Below are positions 44,082-53,096 of a stretch of DNA of 55,659 nt, piece after piece; positions within the stretch are counted from its first letter, which is position 1; each line of letters starts with the position of its first letter. The stretch covers positions 1 through 55,659 of the forward strand of contig CAMDLH010000020.1 in the NCBI GenBank assembly GCA_945901405.1. Reading direction: 5' to 3'. This stretch comes from Bordetella parapertussis. GTDB taxonomy: Bacteria; Pseudomonadota; Gammaproteobacteria; Burkholderiales; SG8-41. Under the pieces are notes generated by a model. That model saw only the letters and a list, made by a program, of their open reading frames with translations, was not told the DNA's origin and made no database searches. Position numbers and translations under genes: made by a program.

Positions 44082-45617
44082 ATGGCATTCGAAACATTAC
44101 TCGCCGAATACGAAGCGCGCCGCGCGAAGGCGCTGGCTGGCGGCGGCGCGGACAAGTACGCGAAGCGCACCGCGAAGGGCATCCTAAACGCGCGCGAACG
44201 CATCACGCAGTTAGTGGATTCGGATTCGTTCATCGAATCCGGTTTGTTCGGCAGCTCGGGCGTGTATCCCGAGCAAGCCGACGAAACGCAAACCGACGGC
44301 AAGATCGCGGGCTACGCCAGGATCGATGGCCGCGACGTGGCCATCGTCGTGAACGATTTCACCGTCAAGGGCGCGTCCACCTCATCCACCAACGGCAAAA
44401 AAGTCGGTCACATGAAGCGTACCGCCACCGAGCGCGGCATGCCGCTGGTGCTGCTGGGCGAATCCACCGGTGCGCGGCTGCCCGACGCGATGGGCGCGCG
44501 CGGCATGGGCTTGTTGCTCGGCAACGACAACACGCAGTTTCGCCGCACGCGCGAGACGCCGATGGCTGCCGCCGCATTCGGCCCGGCGTTCGGTTCATCG
44601 ACTTGGATGATGTGTCTCTCCGATTTCGCCGTGATGCAAAAAGGCTCGACCGTGGCGGTGTCCAGCCCTGGCCTCGTGTCGATGGCGCTGGGTGAAAAAG
44701 TCAACGCCGAGGATCTCGGCGGCTGGCGTTTGCACTCCGATATCACGGGGCTGGTCGATCAGGCCGTCGATACCGAGGAAGAAGTATTCGCGGCGATCAA
44801 AAAGTTTTTGTCGTATATGCCGAGCCATCACAAAGAGGCGCCGCCAGACGTACCCGTCCCTTCGGGATCAGGCGCGGACATGGATAAGGTATTCGACATG
44901 CTGCCGGAGAAACGCACGCAGGTGTACGACATGAAGCGCATCATCCGCTGCGTGGTGGATAAAGACACCATGTTTGAATTGAAGCCGCGGTTTGGCAAAA
45001 GCGCGGTGACCACGCTCGCGCGCCTCGGCGGCAAGAGTGTGGGCATCGTCGCCAACAATCCGCTGCATCGCGGCGGCGCGCTCGATGCCGATGCGTGTCG
45101 AAAAATCGTGGATTTTTTGGTGATGTGCGATTCGTTCAACGTGCCCATCGTGCTGCTGGTCGACACACCCGGTTTCCAGATCGGCACCGAAGCGGAGAAG
45201 GCCGGCGCGCCGGGGCGCATCATGAATTTCATGAACGCGATGACGCTGCTCACCGTGCCGCACCTGTCGGTGATCGTGCGCAAAAGCTACGGGCGCGCCT
45301 ATGTGTGCATGGGCGGCGGCCGCCACTCCGACGACATCGCCGCATGGCCCAGCGCGGAGATCAGTTTTATGAGCCCCGAGTTCGCCACCAAGATCGTGCA
45401 TGGCGTGGGCTTCGGCGAGCCGGGCTACGAAGACGCTCTGAAAAAAATCGAACAAGGCATCGACGTGTGGGGTCTCGCATCGGTGTACGCAACACAGGCC
45501 GTGATCAACCCGCGCGACACGCGCGACTACCTGATACGCATGCTCGATGTTTATAAGTTGCGCATGACCAAGGGCGTGGGGCAGCATTTGATGCGCACAT
45601 GGCCTACTTCTTATTAA
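44082..45617 (+). CDS. Acyl-CoA carboxylase carboxyltransferase subunit, class a
   Basis: A protein of 511 residues, the same length as and closely similar to the gene at 17150. It has GILNARERITQLVD, GESTGARLPDAMG, STWMMCLSDFAVM, VANNPLHRGGALD, VDTPGFQIG and MGGGRHSDD. GGAG lies before ATG 44082. The biotin carboxylase gene follows 85 bases later, so these two are the most likely direct partners, with the carrier at 38608. The gap holds imperfect tandem copies of GGGGTAAA and GGGGTGAA and an inverted TTCACTCCTTCAC. Confidence 0.88.
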   Translation: MAFETLLAEYEARRAKALAGGGADKYAKRTAKGILNARERITQLVDSDSFIESGLFGSSGVYPEQADETQTDGKIAGYARIDGRDVAIVVNDFTVKGASTSSTNGKKVGHMKRTATERGMPLVLLGESTGARLPDAMGARGMGLLLGNDNTQFRRTRETPMAAAAFGPAFGSSTWMMCLSDFAVMQKGSTVAVSSPGLVSMALGEKVNAEDLGGWRLHSDITGLVDQAVDTEEEVFAAIKKFLSYMPSHHKEAPPDVPVPSGSGADMDKVFDMLPEKRTQVYDMKRIIRCVVDKDTMFELKPRFGKSAVTTLARLGGKSVGIVANNPLHRGGALDADACRKIVDFLVMCDSFNVPIVLLVDTPGFQIGTEAEKAGAPGRIMNFMNAMTLLTVPHLSVIVRKSYGRAYVCMGGGRHSDDIAAWPSAEISFMSPEFATKIVHGVGFGEPGYEDALKKIEQGIDVWGLASVYATQAVINPRDTRDYLIRMLDVYKLRMTKGVGQHLMRTWPTSY

Positions 45618-45702
45618 CTACCGTGAAGGGGTGAAGGGGTAAAGGGGTAAAGGGGGTACCCTGTTCACCGCTTCACTCCTTCACAACTTCACAAGAATTC
45701 AA

Positions 45703-47052
45703 ATGTTCAGCAAAGTAATAGTAGCCAACCGCGGCGCGGTAGCCAGCAGAGTTCTGCGTGCCCTAAACGAAATGGGCATCCAATCCGTCGCGCTCTATTC
45801 CGAGGCCGACGCCGGTGCGCCGTATCTGGCGATGGCGAGCGAGACGTACGCCATCGGCCCGCCCCCCGCGCGCGAGAGTTATCTTAATCAGGATTTGATC
45901 CTCGACATCATCCGCCAATCGCACGCCGATGGTTTGCATCCTGGTTACGGATTTCTATCGGAGAACGCGGGCTTCGCGCAGCGCGTGATCGATGCCGGCG
46001 CACGCTTTATCGGCCCGTCGCCGAAGTGGATCGACGCCATGGGCCACAAAACCCGCGCGCGTGAGTTGGCGGCACAACATGGCATGCCGATGTCCAAAGG
46101 CTCGGCGGTGTTGCCTATGGACAATGAATTGATACTCCAAGCCGCACGCGAGATCGGTTATCCGGTGCTGGTAAAACCCGCCGGCGGCGGCGGCGGCATT
46201 GGCATGTTGCCCGCGAAGGACGAAGCGCGGTTGCTCGAAACCGTGGAGCGCTCGCGCTCGATGGCGAGCCGCGGCTTCGGTAACGCCGAGGTGTATCTGG
46301 AGCGCCTGTTTGAAAAGCCGCGCCATGTGGAGTTTCAGATTCTGGGCGATCAACACGGCAACGTGGCGCATCTGTTCGAGCGCGATTGCTCGACGCAGCG
46401 CCGCAACCAGAAGGTGATCGAGGAAGCGCCGGGGCCGCTGATTCCGCGCGCGCTTGCACAACAAACCGCCGGGCACATCACCGGCATCATGAAGAAGCTC
46501 GGCTACGACAACATCGGCACGGTGGAAATGCTGATGGGCGCGGACGGCTCGTTCAACTTTCTGGAAATGAACACGCGCTTGCAAGTGGAGCATGGCGTTA
46601 CCGAGGAAATCACCGGCGTCGATCTGGTTAAAGCGCAGATACGTTCCGCCGCTGGCGAAAAGCTGACGGATATTTTGCCCGCAAAGATTGAGATCAAAGG
46701 CCACGCCATACAAGCACGTGTCTACGCCGAGGACCCGAAGAATTTTTTCCCCTCGCCCGGCAAGTTGAATGTGTTCCGCCCGCCGATGGATAAATCCGTG
46801 CGCGTGGAAACCGGTTTCGCCGAGGGCCGCGACGTGACGCCGCATTACGACCCGATGATCGCCAAGGTGATAGCGCACGCGGACACGCGCGACGCCGCCA
46901 TCGACAAACTCACCGCTGCACTCGAAGCATTCGAGATTCAGGGTTTGAAGCACAATATCCCGGCGGTACTCGCGATTTTGAAATCGGAACCATTCCGCGC
47001 GGGGCAGGTGCATACTGGGTTGATACCGGAAGTGTTGAAGAAAAAGGCTTAA
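45703..47052 (+). CDS. Biotin carboxylase subunit of an acyl-CoA carboxylase
   Basis: A protein of 449 residues that would load CO2 from bicarbonate onto carrier biotin using ATP. The carboxylase motifs HPGYGFLSEN (79-88), FERDCSTQRRNQKVIEEAPG and LEMNTRLQVEH are present. The glycine-rich ATP loop reads GGGGIGM (162-168), with Ile where the family mostly has Lys or Arg. There is no carrier domain at the C-terminus, consistent with the separate carrier gene. It is the only biotin carboxylase here, against four carboxyltransferases. Confidence 0.9.
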   Translation: MFSKVIVANRGAVASRVLRALNEMGIQSVALYSEADAGAPYLAMASETYAIGPPPARESYLNQDLILDIIRQSHADGLHPGYGFLSENAGFAQRVIDAGARFIGPSPKWIDAMGHKTRARELAAQHGMPMSKGSAVLPMDNELILQAAREIGYPVLVKPAGGGGGIGMLPAKDEARLLETVERSRSMASRGFGNAEVYLERLFEKPRHVEFQILGDQHGNVAHLFERDCSTQRRNQKVIEEAPGPLIPRALAQQTAGHITGIMKKLGYDNIGTVEMLMGADGSFNFLEMNTRLQVEHGVTEEITGVDLVKAQIRSAAGEKLTDILPAKIEIKGHAIQARVYAEDPKNFFPSPGKLNVFRPPMDKSVRVETGFAEGRDVTPHYDPMIAKVIAHADTRDAAIDKLTAALEAFEIQGLKHNIPAVLAILKSEPFRAGQVHTGLIPEVLKKKA

Positions 47053-47110
47053 GCCGAACAATGAAAGTCCCCTCCCCGTCAAGGGGGAAGGAGAACAATG
47101 GGAAGAATCG

Positions 47111-47809
47111 ATGACATCGCAAGAATTGATAGCGCACGCGAGAGCACAAAAACGCAGCGCGCTCGACGAACAAGCAGGCAAATCGCTGCTCGCACAGTAC
47201 GGCGTTGCCGTTCCGAAATCGCTCTCGGTAAAAAATGCAGGCGAAGTTGACGCCGCGTTCACCACGCTGAACGCGCCCGTTGCTGTCAAAATCATGTCGC
47301 CCGACATTCTGCACAAGAGCGACGCGGGCGGCGTGAAGGTCGGCCTCAAATCCGCGGCAGAGGTCAAAGACGCCATCAACGCCATGGCCGCCTCGCCGCA
47401 AATAAAAGTTGCGCGCATCGACGGTTATCTGATCGAGGAAATGGCGCCCGCCGGGCAAGAGCTCGTCATCGGCGGCTTGCGCGACCCCTACTTCGGGCCG
47501 CTGGTGATGGTGGGGCTGGGCGGCATCTTCGTCGAAGTGCTGCGCGACGTGTCGTTTCGCATCTGCCCGATCACCCGGCTCGACGCCGAAGAAATGCTCG
47601 ATGAGTTGAAAGGCGCGGCGATACTCGCCGGCGCGCGCGGGCGCAAGCCGGCGTCGCGCGCGGCCATCATTGACGCGCTGCTCAAAATCGGCGGCGACAA
47701 CGGCTTGCTGATGCAACACGCGGACGACATCAGCGAGGCCGATATCAATCCTCTGATCGTTTCCGACACCGCCGCGGTGGCGGTTGATGCGCGATTTATC
47801 CTTGGCTAA
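47111..47809 (+). CDS. ADP-forming acyl-CoA synthetase, beta (ATP-grasp) subunit
   Basis: A protein of 232 residues. It corresponds to the ATP-grasp part of the ADP-forming acetate-CoA ligase family: LLAQYGVAVPKSLSV, KIMSPDILHKSDAGGVKVGL with the catalytic region, and ELVIGGLRDPYFGPLVMVGLG followed by DINPLIV. It converts an acid, ATP and CoA to acyl-CoA, ADP and phosphate with the alpha subunit that follows 4 bases later. The acid is probably the ligand of the cluster's receptor, but this is inference. Confidence 0.85.
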   Translation: MTSQELIAHARAQKRSALDEQAGKSLLAQYGVAVPKSLSVKNAGEVDAAFTTLNAPVAVKIMSPDILHKSDAGGVKVGLKSAAEVKDAINAMAASPQIKVARIDGYLIEEMAPAGQELVIGGLRDPYFGPLVMVGLGGIFVEVLRDVSFRICPITRLDAEEMLDELKGAAILAGARGRKPASRAAIIDALLKIGGDNGLLMQHADDISEADINPLIVSDTAAVAVDARFILG

Positions 47810-47813
47810 AAAG

Positions 47814-49271
47814 ATGAATAAAAACAATAACTTACAGGATTTCTCGTGCTTCTTCGAGCCGCGCACGGTGGCGGTGGTCGGCGCCTCCGCCAAAAACACG
47901 CATGCGCTGCCCAACACTTTTATCCGACGCATCAAGGCGTTTGGTTTTACCGGCGAGATCTATCCGATCAACCCCACCGCCGATGAGATCGAGGGCTTGC
48001 CTTGCTACAAGTCGCTCGCCGACACGCCCAAGCCGGTGGATTACGCCTACATCGGCGTGAGTGGCGCGCAAATTCCCGCCATGCTCGAAGCCGCGAAGGG
48101 GCGCACGCAATTCGCGCACGTGGTGTCCAGCGGCTTTGGCGAAGTGGAGGAAGGCCGCGCGCTGCAGGATGAACTCGTCGCCGCCGCGCGCGCGGGCGGC
48201 ATGCGTCTGGTGGGGCCGAATTGCATGGGACTTTATTCGCCGCGCGGGCGCATCACCTTCGCCGAAGTCGGCCCGTGGGAGCTGGGCCACGTTGGCGTGG
48301 TGTCGCAAAGCGGGGGCCTCGGCACCGATATCATTCGCCGCGGGCGCAACCGCGGCGTGAAGTTTTCCGCGCTGGTGACGGCGGGCAACTGCGCGGATGT
48401 CACACCGGCGGAGTTCGTCGAATATTACTTCGCCGACGCGCAAACGCGCGTCATCGGCCTCTACCTCGAAACCGCCAGAGACGGGCGGCGTTTGTTTGAA
48501 CTGCTGCGCGCGCAAAAGGCGTCGAAACCCGTGGTGATCCTCAAGGGAGGGCGCACGCAGCAGGGTCTGGCGGCGGCGGCTTCGCACACCGGATCGCTGG
48601 CGGGGGATGATCGCGTGTGGGTGGCGCTCTCAAGGCAGACCGGCTGCGTGATGGTCGATACGCTGGATCAGTTTGTCGATACGCTGCTGTTGTTTCAGTC
48701 GGTCAAACCCAATGTGGCGCATCCCACCAAACGCGTTGCGCTGTTCGGCAACGGCGGCGGCACCAGCGTTCTGGCCACCGATTATTTTGCGCGCCTCGGG
48801 CTGGATGTCACGCCGTTCGAGCAAAAGGCGATCGACGAACTCGCGGCGCTGAAAATGCCGCCGGGCACCAGCATCACCAACCCGGTCGATTGCCCGGTCG
48901 GCACGCTGTCGCAGGACGAGGGCCGCGTGGCGGAAAAAATTCTCGACATCATTTACGCCAGCGGCAAGCCCGATGCGCTGGTGATGCACCTGAATCTGTC
49001 CGCGTTCGCCGGGCGCGTCAAACCCGAGGTGCTGGATAACCTGATGGCCGCCGCGCTGCGCGTGCGCGACAAGTATCCGGGCCAGGCGCATTTCATGCTG
49101 GTGCTGCGCTCCGACGGCGAGCCCGCGCTCGAAGAACGCAAGCGCGAATTTCGCGCCAAGGCAGTGGCGCAGGGCGTGCCGGTTTACGACGAGATGTCCA
49201 ACGCCGGCCACGCGCTCGCGGCACTCGCCGCGCACGAGCGCTACACTTGCACGCGCGGGCGCACGGCATGA
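47814..49271 (+). CDS. ADP-forming acyl-CoA synthetase, alpha (CoA-binding) subunit
   Basis: A protein of 485 residues. The CoA-binding Rossmann domain starts FFEPRTVAVVGASAKNTHAL, then MRLVGPNCMGLYSPRG and VSQSGGLGTDIIRRG; the ligase-CoA part has ASHTGSLAGDD and GNGGGTSVLATDYF. The first codons (MNKNNNL) are a reverse copy of the AT-rich boundary motif, so the motif has become coding sequence. ATG 47814 is 4 bases after the beta stop; the longer frame upstream overlaps that gene and is rejected. Its stop overlaps the CoA-transferase ATG. Confidence 0.85.
   Translation: MNKNNNLQDFSCFFEPRTVAVVGASAKNTHALPNTFIRRIKAFGFTGEIYPINPTADEIEGLPCYKSLADTPKPVDYAYIGVSGAQIPAMLEAAKGRTQFAHVVSSGFGEVEEGRALQDELVAAARAGGMRLVGPNCMGLYSPRGRITFAEVGPWELGHVGVVSQSGGLGTDIIRRGRNRGVKFSALVTAGNCADVTPAEFVEYYFADAQTRVIGLYLETARDGRRLFELLRAQKASKPVVILKGGRTQQGLAAAASHTGSLAGDDRVWVALSRQTGCVMVDTLDQFVDTLLLFQSVKPNVAHPTKRVALFGNGGGTSVLATDYFARLGLDVTPFEQKAIDELAALKMPPGTSITNPVDCPVGTLSQDEGRVAEKILDIIYASGKPDALVMHLNLSAFAGRVKPEVLDNLMAAALRVRDKYPGQAHFMLVLRSDGEPALEERKREFRAKAVAQGVPVYDEMSNAGHALAALAAHERYTCTRGRTA
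47815..47834 (-). repeat. AT-rich boundary motif, copy 8 (inside a coding start)
   Basis: Minus strand TAAGTTATTGTTTTTATTCA. This is the only copy pointing against the genes around it; on the plus strand it encodes the first residues of the synthetase alpha subunit. Confidence 0.85.
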
Positions 49272-50497
49272 CGGCGCCCGCCACCGTGCTACCGCTCGCG
49301 GGCATACGCGTGCTCGAACTCGGCACCACCATCGCCGGGCCGTTCTGCGCGCGGCTGATGGGCGACTTCGGCGCCGAGGTGATCAAGGTCGAAGCGCTCG
49401 ACGGCGATCCGATCCGTGTCTCGGGCAAACGTTTCAAGGGCAAGCCGCTGTATGCCGCGAGCCTGTCGCGCAACAAACGGCTGATCGCGGTCGATCTGCG
49501 CACGCCCGAAGGGCAGGACATCATTCGCAAGCTGATTCCCAAGTGCGACATCCTGGTTGAAAATTTCCGCCCCGGCACGCTGGAGAAATGGGGCTTTGGC
49601 TACGATGAACTGGCGAAACTCAATCGCGGCCTCATCATGGTGCGCGTGTCCGGTTACGGGCAAACCGGGCCGTACAGCCAGCGCCCCGGCTACGGCGTGG
49701 TGTGCGAGGCGGTGGGCGGGCTGCGCTTCGTGAATGGCGACCCCAGCACGCCGCCGGCGCGCGCCAACATCGCGCTTACCGATTGCATCACGGGCCTGTA
49801 TGCCGCGTTCGGCGCGATGATGGCGCTGCATCATCGTCACGCCACGGGCGTGGGCCAGGTGATCGACGCCGCGCTCTACGAATGCGCCTTCAGCTTCATG
49901 GAGACACACGTGCCGGCGTACGAAAAGTTGGGCTACGTCGCGCAGCGCGAAGGCTCGGGCCACTCCGACAGCGTGATCAACAACCTGTTCACCACCAGGG
50001 ATGGCATCTACGTGCACATCCAGGGCTCGCAGACCAATTCGTTTCGCCGCTTGTGCGAGGGCATGGGCATGCCCGAAGTTTTTGCCGATGCGCGGTTCAA
50101 CACGCGCGTCGAGCGCGTGAAGCACACGCAAGAGATCGAGGCCATCGTCGGTGAGTGGGTCGCCGCGCGTGATTATGCCGAGGTCGAAAAAGCGCTGTCG
50201 GCCGGCGACGTGGTGTTCACGCGCATTTATTCGATGGCGGACATTTTCAAGGATCCGCATTACGCCGCGCGCGGCATGCTGGCGAAAATCCCGGATGATG
50301 ATTTCGGCACCATCACCGTGCCCGCGCCGGTGCCGCGTTTATCGAAAACACCTGGGCGCATTCTCAAAAGCGGCGGCAAGATTGGCGAGAGCACGCGCGC
50401 GGTGCTGCGCGAACTCGCGGGGCTTGGCGATGATGAAATCACGCGCTTGCAACAGGCCAAAGTGATCCATTGTGCGCAAATGCCGGACAATGCATAA
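49268..50497 (+). CDS. Class III (CaiB/BaiF) CoA-transferase
   Basis: A protein of 409 residues. N-terminus LAGIRVLELGTTIAGPFCAR and GDFGAEVIKVEALDGDPIR are the family start; LVENFRPGTLEKWGF and VRVSGYGQTGPYSQRPGYG follow, and the likely catalytic Asp is in ALTDCITGLYAAFGAM. It moves CoA between carboxylic acids. Its ATG overlaps the synthetase stop (ATGA), and its end overlaps the next receptor gene by 8 bases, so these are one operon. Confidence 0.9.
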   Translation: MTAPATVLPLAGIRVLELGTTIAGPFCARLMGDFGAEVIKVEALDGDPIRVSGKRFKGKPLYAASLSRNKRLIAVDLRTPEGQDIIRKLIPKCDILVENFRPGTLEKWGFGYDELAKLNRGLIMVRVSGYGQTGPYSQRPGYGVVCEAVGGLRFVNGDPSTPPARANIALTDCITGLYAAFGAMMALHHRHATGVGQVIDAALYECAFSFMETHVPAYEKLGYVAQREGSGHSDSVINNLFTTRDGIYVHIQGSQTNSFRRLCEGMGMPEVFADARFNTRVERVKHTQEIEAIVGEWVAARDYAEVEKALSAGDVVFTRIYSMADIFKDPHYAARGMLAKIPDDDFGTITVPAPVPRLSKTPGRILKSGGKIGESTRAVLRELAGLGDDEITRLQQAKVIHCAQMPDNA

Positions 50498-51464
50498 GTA
50501 TTTGTTTTTATTATGGTTTTTGTTGAGCGCTGGCGCCGCCTCGGCGGCTGACTGGAAGCCCGATAAAAATGTAGAGTTGATTGTCAGCACCGCGGCGGGC
50601 GGCAATCAGGATTTGACCGCGCGCACCATCCAGCGCATCTGGCAGGAGCGGCGCATCGTCTCCAACGTGCTGGTGATCAACAAGCCCGGCGGCGGCGGCA
50701 ACATCGCCAGCGTTTACATCGGCCAGCATCAGCGCGACGCGCATTACCTGATGGTGCTCGCGCCGACGACATTCACCAATCGGATCACCGGTTCGGGCAC
50801 TGCGCTGATCGGCGACTTCACGCCGCTGGCGCTGTTGTTCAACGAAAATATTTTCATCAGCGTGAAAGCCGATTCACCCATCAAGACGGGGCGCGATCTG
50901 ATCGAGCGGCTGCGCCGCGATCCCGCCTCGCTGAGCATCGCGGTTGCGAGCGCGCTGGGCAACCACATACACGTCGGCATCGCGCTGCCGATGAAAGCCG
51001 CCGGCATCGATGTGCGCAAAATGAAAGTCGTCGCGTTCAAATCGTCGGCCGATTCTCTGGTGGCGCTGGCGGGCGGGCACATCGACGTCACCGCGTCCAC
51101 CTTCGGCACGGTGATACCGCATCTAACCGCGGGGCGCGTGCGCGTGATCGCGGTCAGCGCCGCGCAACGGCTGCCCGGCGTGTTGTCGGAAGTGCCGACG
51201 TGGAAGGAGCAAGGCGCGGATACTGCCTTCGCCAGTTGGCGCGGCATCGTCGGCGCAAAGGGCATGAACGGCGCGCAAATCGCCTACTATGATCAGGCGT
51301 TCGCCGCGCTCGCCGCCAGCGGCGAATGGCGCAAGGATGTCGAGAAAAATTATTGGGTAAATCATTATTTGCCCAGCCGCGAGGCGGCGAAGTATTGGAC
51401 GGCGCAGTATCGCGAGCTGGAAGACATATTGACCGAGTTGGGGCTGGCGAAGAAAGCAAATTAA
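50490..51464 (+). CDS. Divergent TTT-family periplasmic receptor
   Basis: A protein of 324 residues. The export signal MHKYLFLLWFLLSAGAASA is partly encoded by the AT-rich motif (bases 50495-50514). The usual PFPPGG loop reads VELIVSTAAGGNQDLTAR, and the HVPYKG segment reads VVAFKSSADSLVALAGG, so this is a distant family member, perhaps with a different ligand. It overlaps the CoA-transferase gene. A GTG at 50472 is an alternative start. Confidence 0.83.
   Translation: MHKYLFLLWFLLSAGAASAADWKPDKNVELIVSTAAGGNQDLTARTIQRIWQERRIVSNVLVINKPGGGGNIASVYIGQHQRDAHYLMVLAPTTFTNRITGSGTALIGDFTPLALLFNENIFISVKADSPIKTGRDLIERLRRDPASLSIAVASALGNHIHVGIALPMKAAGIDVRKMKVVAFKSSADSLVALAGGHIDVTASTFGTVIPHLTAGRVRVIAVSAAQRLPGVLSEVPTWKEQGADTAFASWRGIVGAKGMNGAQIAYYDQAFAALAASGEWRKDVEKNYWVNHYLPSREAAKYWTAQYRELEDILTELGLAKKAN
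50495..50514 (+). repeat. AT-rich boundary motif, copy 9 (stop codon and signal peptide)
   Basis: TAAGTATTTGTTTTTATTAT. Its first three bases stop the CoA-transferase frame, while in another frame it encodes part of the next protein's export signal. Confidence 0.85.
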
Positions 51465-51469
51465 TTTGC

Positions 51470-51492
51470 AGGACGGGTGAAACTCATCCTAC
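51470..51492. repeat. Family C half element
   Basis: GGACGGGTGAAACTCATCCTAC is a condensed form of the family C repeat before the last carboxyltransferase. Confidence 0.65.
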
Positions 51493-51509
51493 GAACGAAG
51501 GAATCGAAC

Positions 51510-53069
51510 ATGACTTGGGAAGCCGAAGCCGAAGAAATCAAACAACGCCGCCAGTGGGCAGACGAACTTGGCGGCGCCGAGGCCGTCATGCGTCAACACG
51601 AGCGCGGCCATCTCACCGTGCGCGAGCGCATTGCGGGGCTGGTGGATGGCGGATCGTTTCAGGAGGTCGGCAAGCTCGCGGGCAAGGGCGAGTACGTCGA
51701 TGGCAAGTTGATGAAGGTGCAACCCGCGCCATATGTGATGGGCCTTGCTGAAATCAACGGGCGTTGTGTGGCGGTGGGCGGCGAAGACACCACGGTGCGC
51801 GGCGGTACCAGTTGGGGCGACCGGCGGCGCAAGGGCGGACAGGGCGGCTTTTGCGATGATCTTGCCTACTACTATCGCATTCCGCTGGTGCGCCTGATCG
51901 ATGGCTACGGCGGCGGCGTGGCGTCGGCCAAGCGTGGTTACTCGTTGCTGCCGGGGCGCTCGACCGACCCCGGTGTGAATGTCGCCGAGTTGCTCGGCGT
52001 GGTGCCGGTGGTGAGTGCGGTGATGGGCACTGCGGCGGGCGGCCCCGCGCAGCGCGCGGTGATGTCGACGTGGTCGGTGATGGTGAAGAACGCATCGATT
52101 TTTGCATCCGGCCCACCGGTGGTCGAGCGCGGCCTCGGACAAAAACTCACCAAGGAAGAACTCGGCGGCCCCAAGGTCGCGGTGGATCTCGCCGGCACCA
52201 TCGACAACGTTGCGGCGAACGAGCAGGAATGCTTCGCGATGATCCGCAAGTTTTTATCGTACATGCCGCAGAACGTGTGGGAGTTGCCGCCGGTGTCCGC
52301 TTGTGATGACCCGATCACGCGGCAGGAAGACGAGTTGATACGCATCGTGCCGCGCGACAAGCGCAAGCCCTACAACATGCGCAAGGTGTTGGAACTGATC
52401 GCCGATAAAGACTCGGTGCTGGAAATCCAGCCCACCTACGGACGCTCGTGCATCACGAGTCTGGTGCGCATGGGCGGCTACGCGGCGGGCTTTATCGCCA
52501 ACAACCCGATGATCGGCGGGCGCATCGATCACAAATCCGCGCGCAAGCAGGCACACTTCATCGAGCTGTGCGACACGTTTCACATTCCCATCGTGTTTTT
52601 CATCGACGCGCCGGGCTTCATGATTGGCAAAGAGGCCGAAGAAGCCGCGACTCTGCGCGAAGGCGGGCGCGCGATTTATGCACGGTCTCTGGCGACGGTG
52701 CCGATCATGACCGTGGTCACGCGCAAGTGTTACGGCATGGGCGGCGGCGTGGGGCTGGATAAATTCGGTCTGGATTTCAAGGTGGCGTGGCCGTCCGGCG
52801 AATGGGGTTCCATCGCGGTGGAGGGCGGTGTCGCGGCGGTGTATAAACGTGAAATCGCCAACGCGCCCGATCCTAAAAAACGCGAAGCCGAAATCGAAGC
52901 GGAGCTTAAAAAAATCACCTCGCCGTTTCTCACCGCCGAAGCCTTCGCCATTGAAGACCTGATCGATCCGCGTGAAACGCGCACCTACTTGTGCCGCTTC
53001 ATCAAGGCGATGCAGAATCGGCTGAAGACTGAACTGGGGCCGAAGCCGCGTTACGGCGTGCGCCCGTGA
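51510..53069 (+). CDS. Acyl-CoA carboxylase carboxyltransferase subunit, class b
   Basis: A protein of 519 residues, clearly paralogous to the gene at 38942: LTVRERIAGLVDGGSFQEVG, GGEDTTVRGGTSWGDRRRK, GTAAGGPAQRA, MPQNVWELPPV, IANNPMIGGRID and IDAPGFMIG. GAAGGAA lies before ATG 51510; the longer frame upstream is not supported. The iron-ADH homologue follows 27 bases later. Confidence 0.88.
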   Translation: MTWEAEAEEIKQRRQWADELGGAEAVMRQHERGHLTVRERIAGLVDGGSFQEVGKLAGKGEYVDGKLMKVQPAPYVMGLAEINGRCVAVGGEDTTVRGGTSWGDRRRKGGQGGFCDDLAYYYRIPLVRLIDGYGGGVASAKRGYSLLPGRSTDPGVNVAELLGVVPVVSAVMGTAAGGPAQRAVMSTWSVMVKNASIFASGPPVVERGLGQKLTKEELGGPKVAVDLAGTIDNVAANEQECFAMIRKFLSYMPQNVWELPPVSACDDPITRQEDELIRIVPRDKRKPYNMRKVLELIADKDSVLEIQPTYGRSCITSLVRMGGYAAGFIANNPMIGGRIDHKSARKQAHFIELCDTFHIPIVFFIDAPGFMIGKEAEEAATLREGGRAIYARSLATVPIMTVVTRKCYGMGGGVGLDKFGLDFKVAWPSGEWGSIAVEGGVAAVYKREIANAPDPKKREAEIEAELKKITSPFLTAEAFAIEDLIDPRETRTYLCRFIKAMQNRLKTELGPKPRYGVRP

Positions 53070-53096
53070 CAACTACTATCAAGGGATTAGGCAAAC

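Noticed and set aside
45618-45702. Tandem GGGGTGAA / GGGGTAAA units resembling a short array
   Set aside because: Units are too short and irregular for CRISPR or a satellite; it looks like a degenerate inverted repeat between two genes.
45955-47418. Antisense frame of 487 codons over the biotin carboxylase
   Set aside because: It spans two well-recognised genes on the other strand and shows no domain; it is a by-product of high GC.
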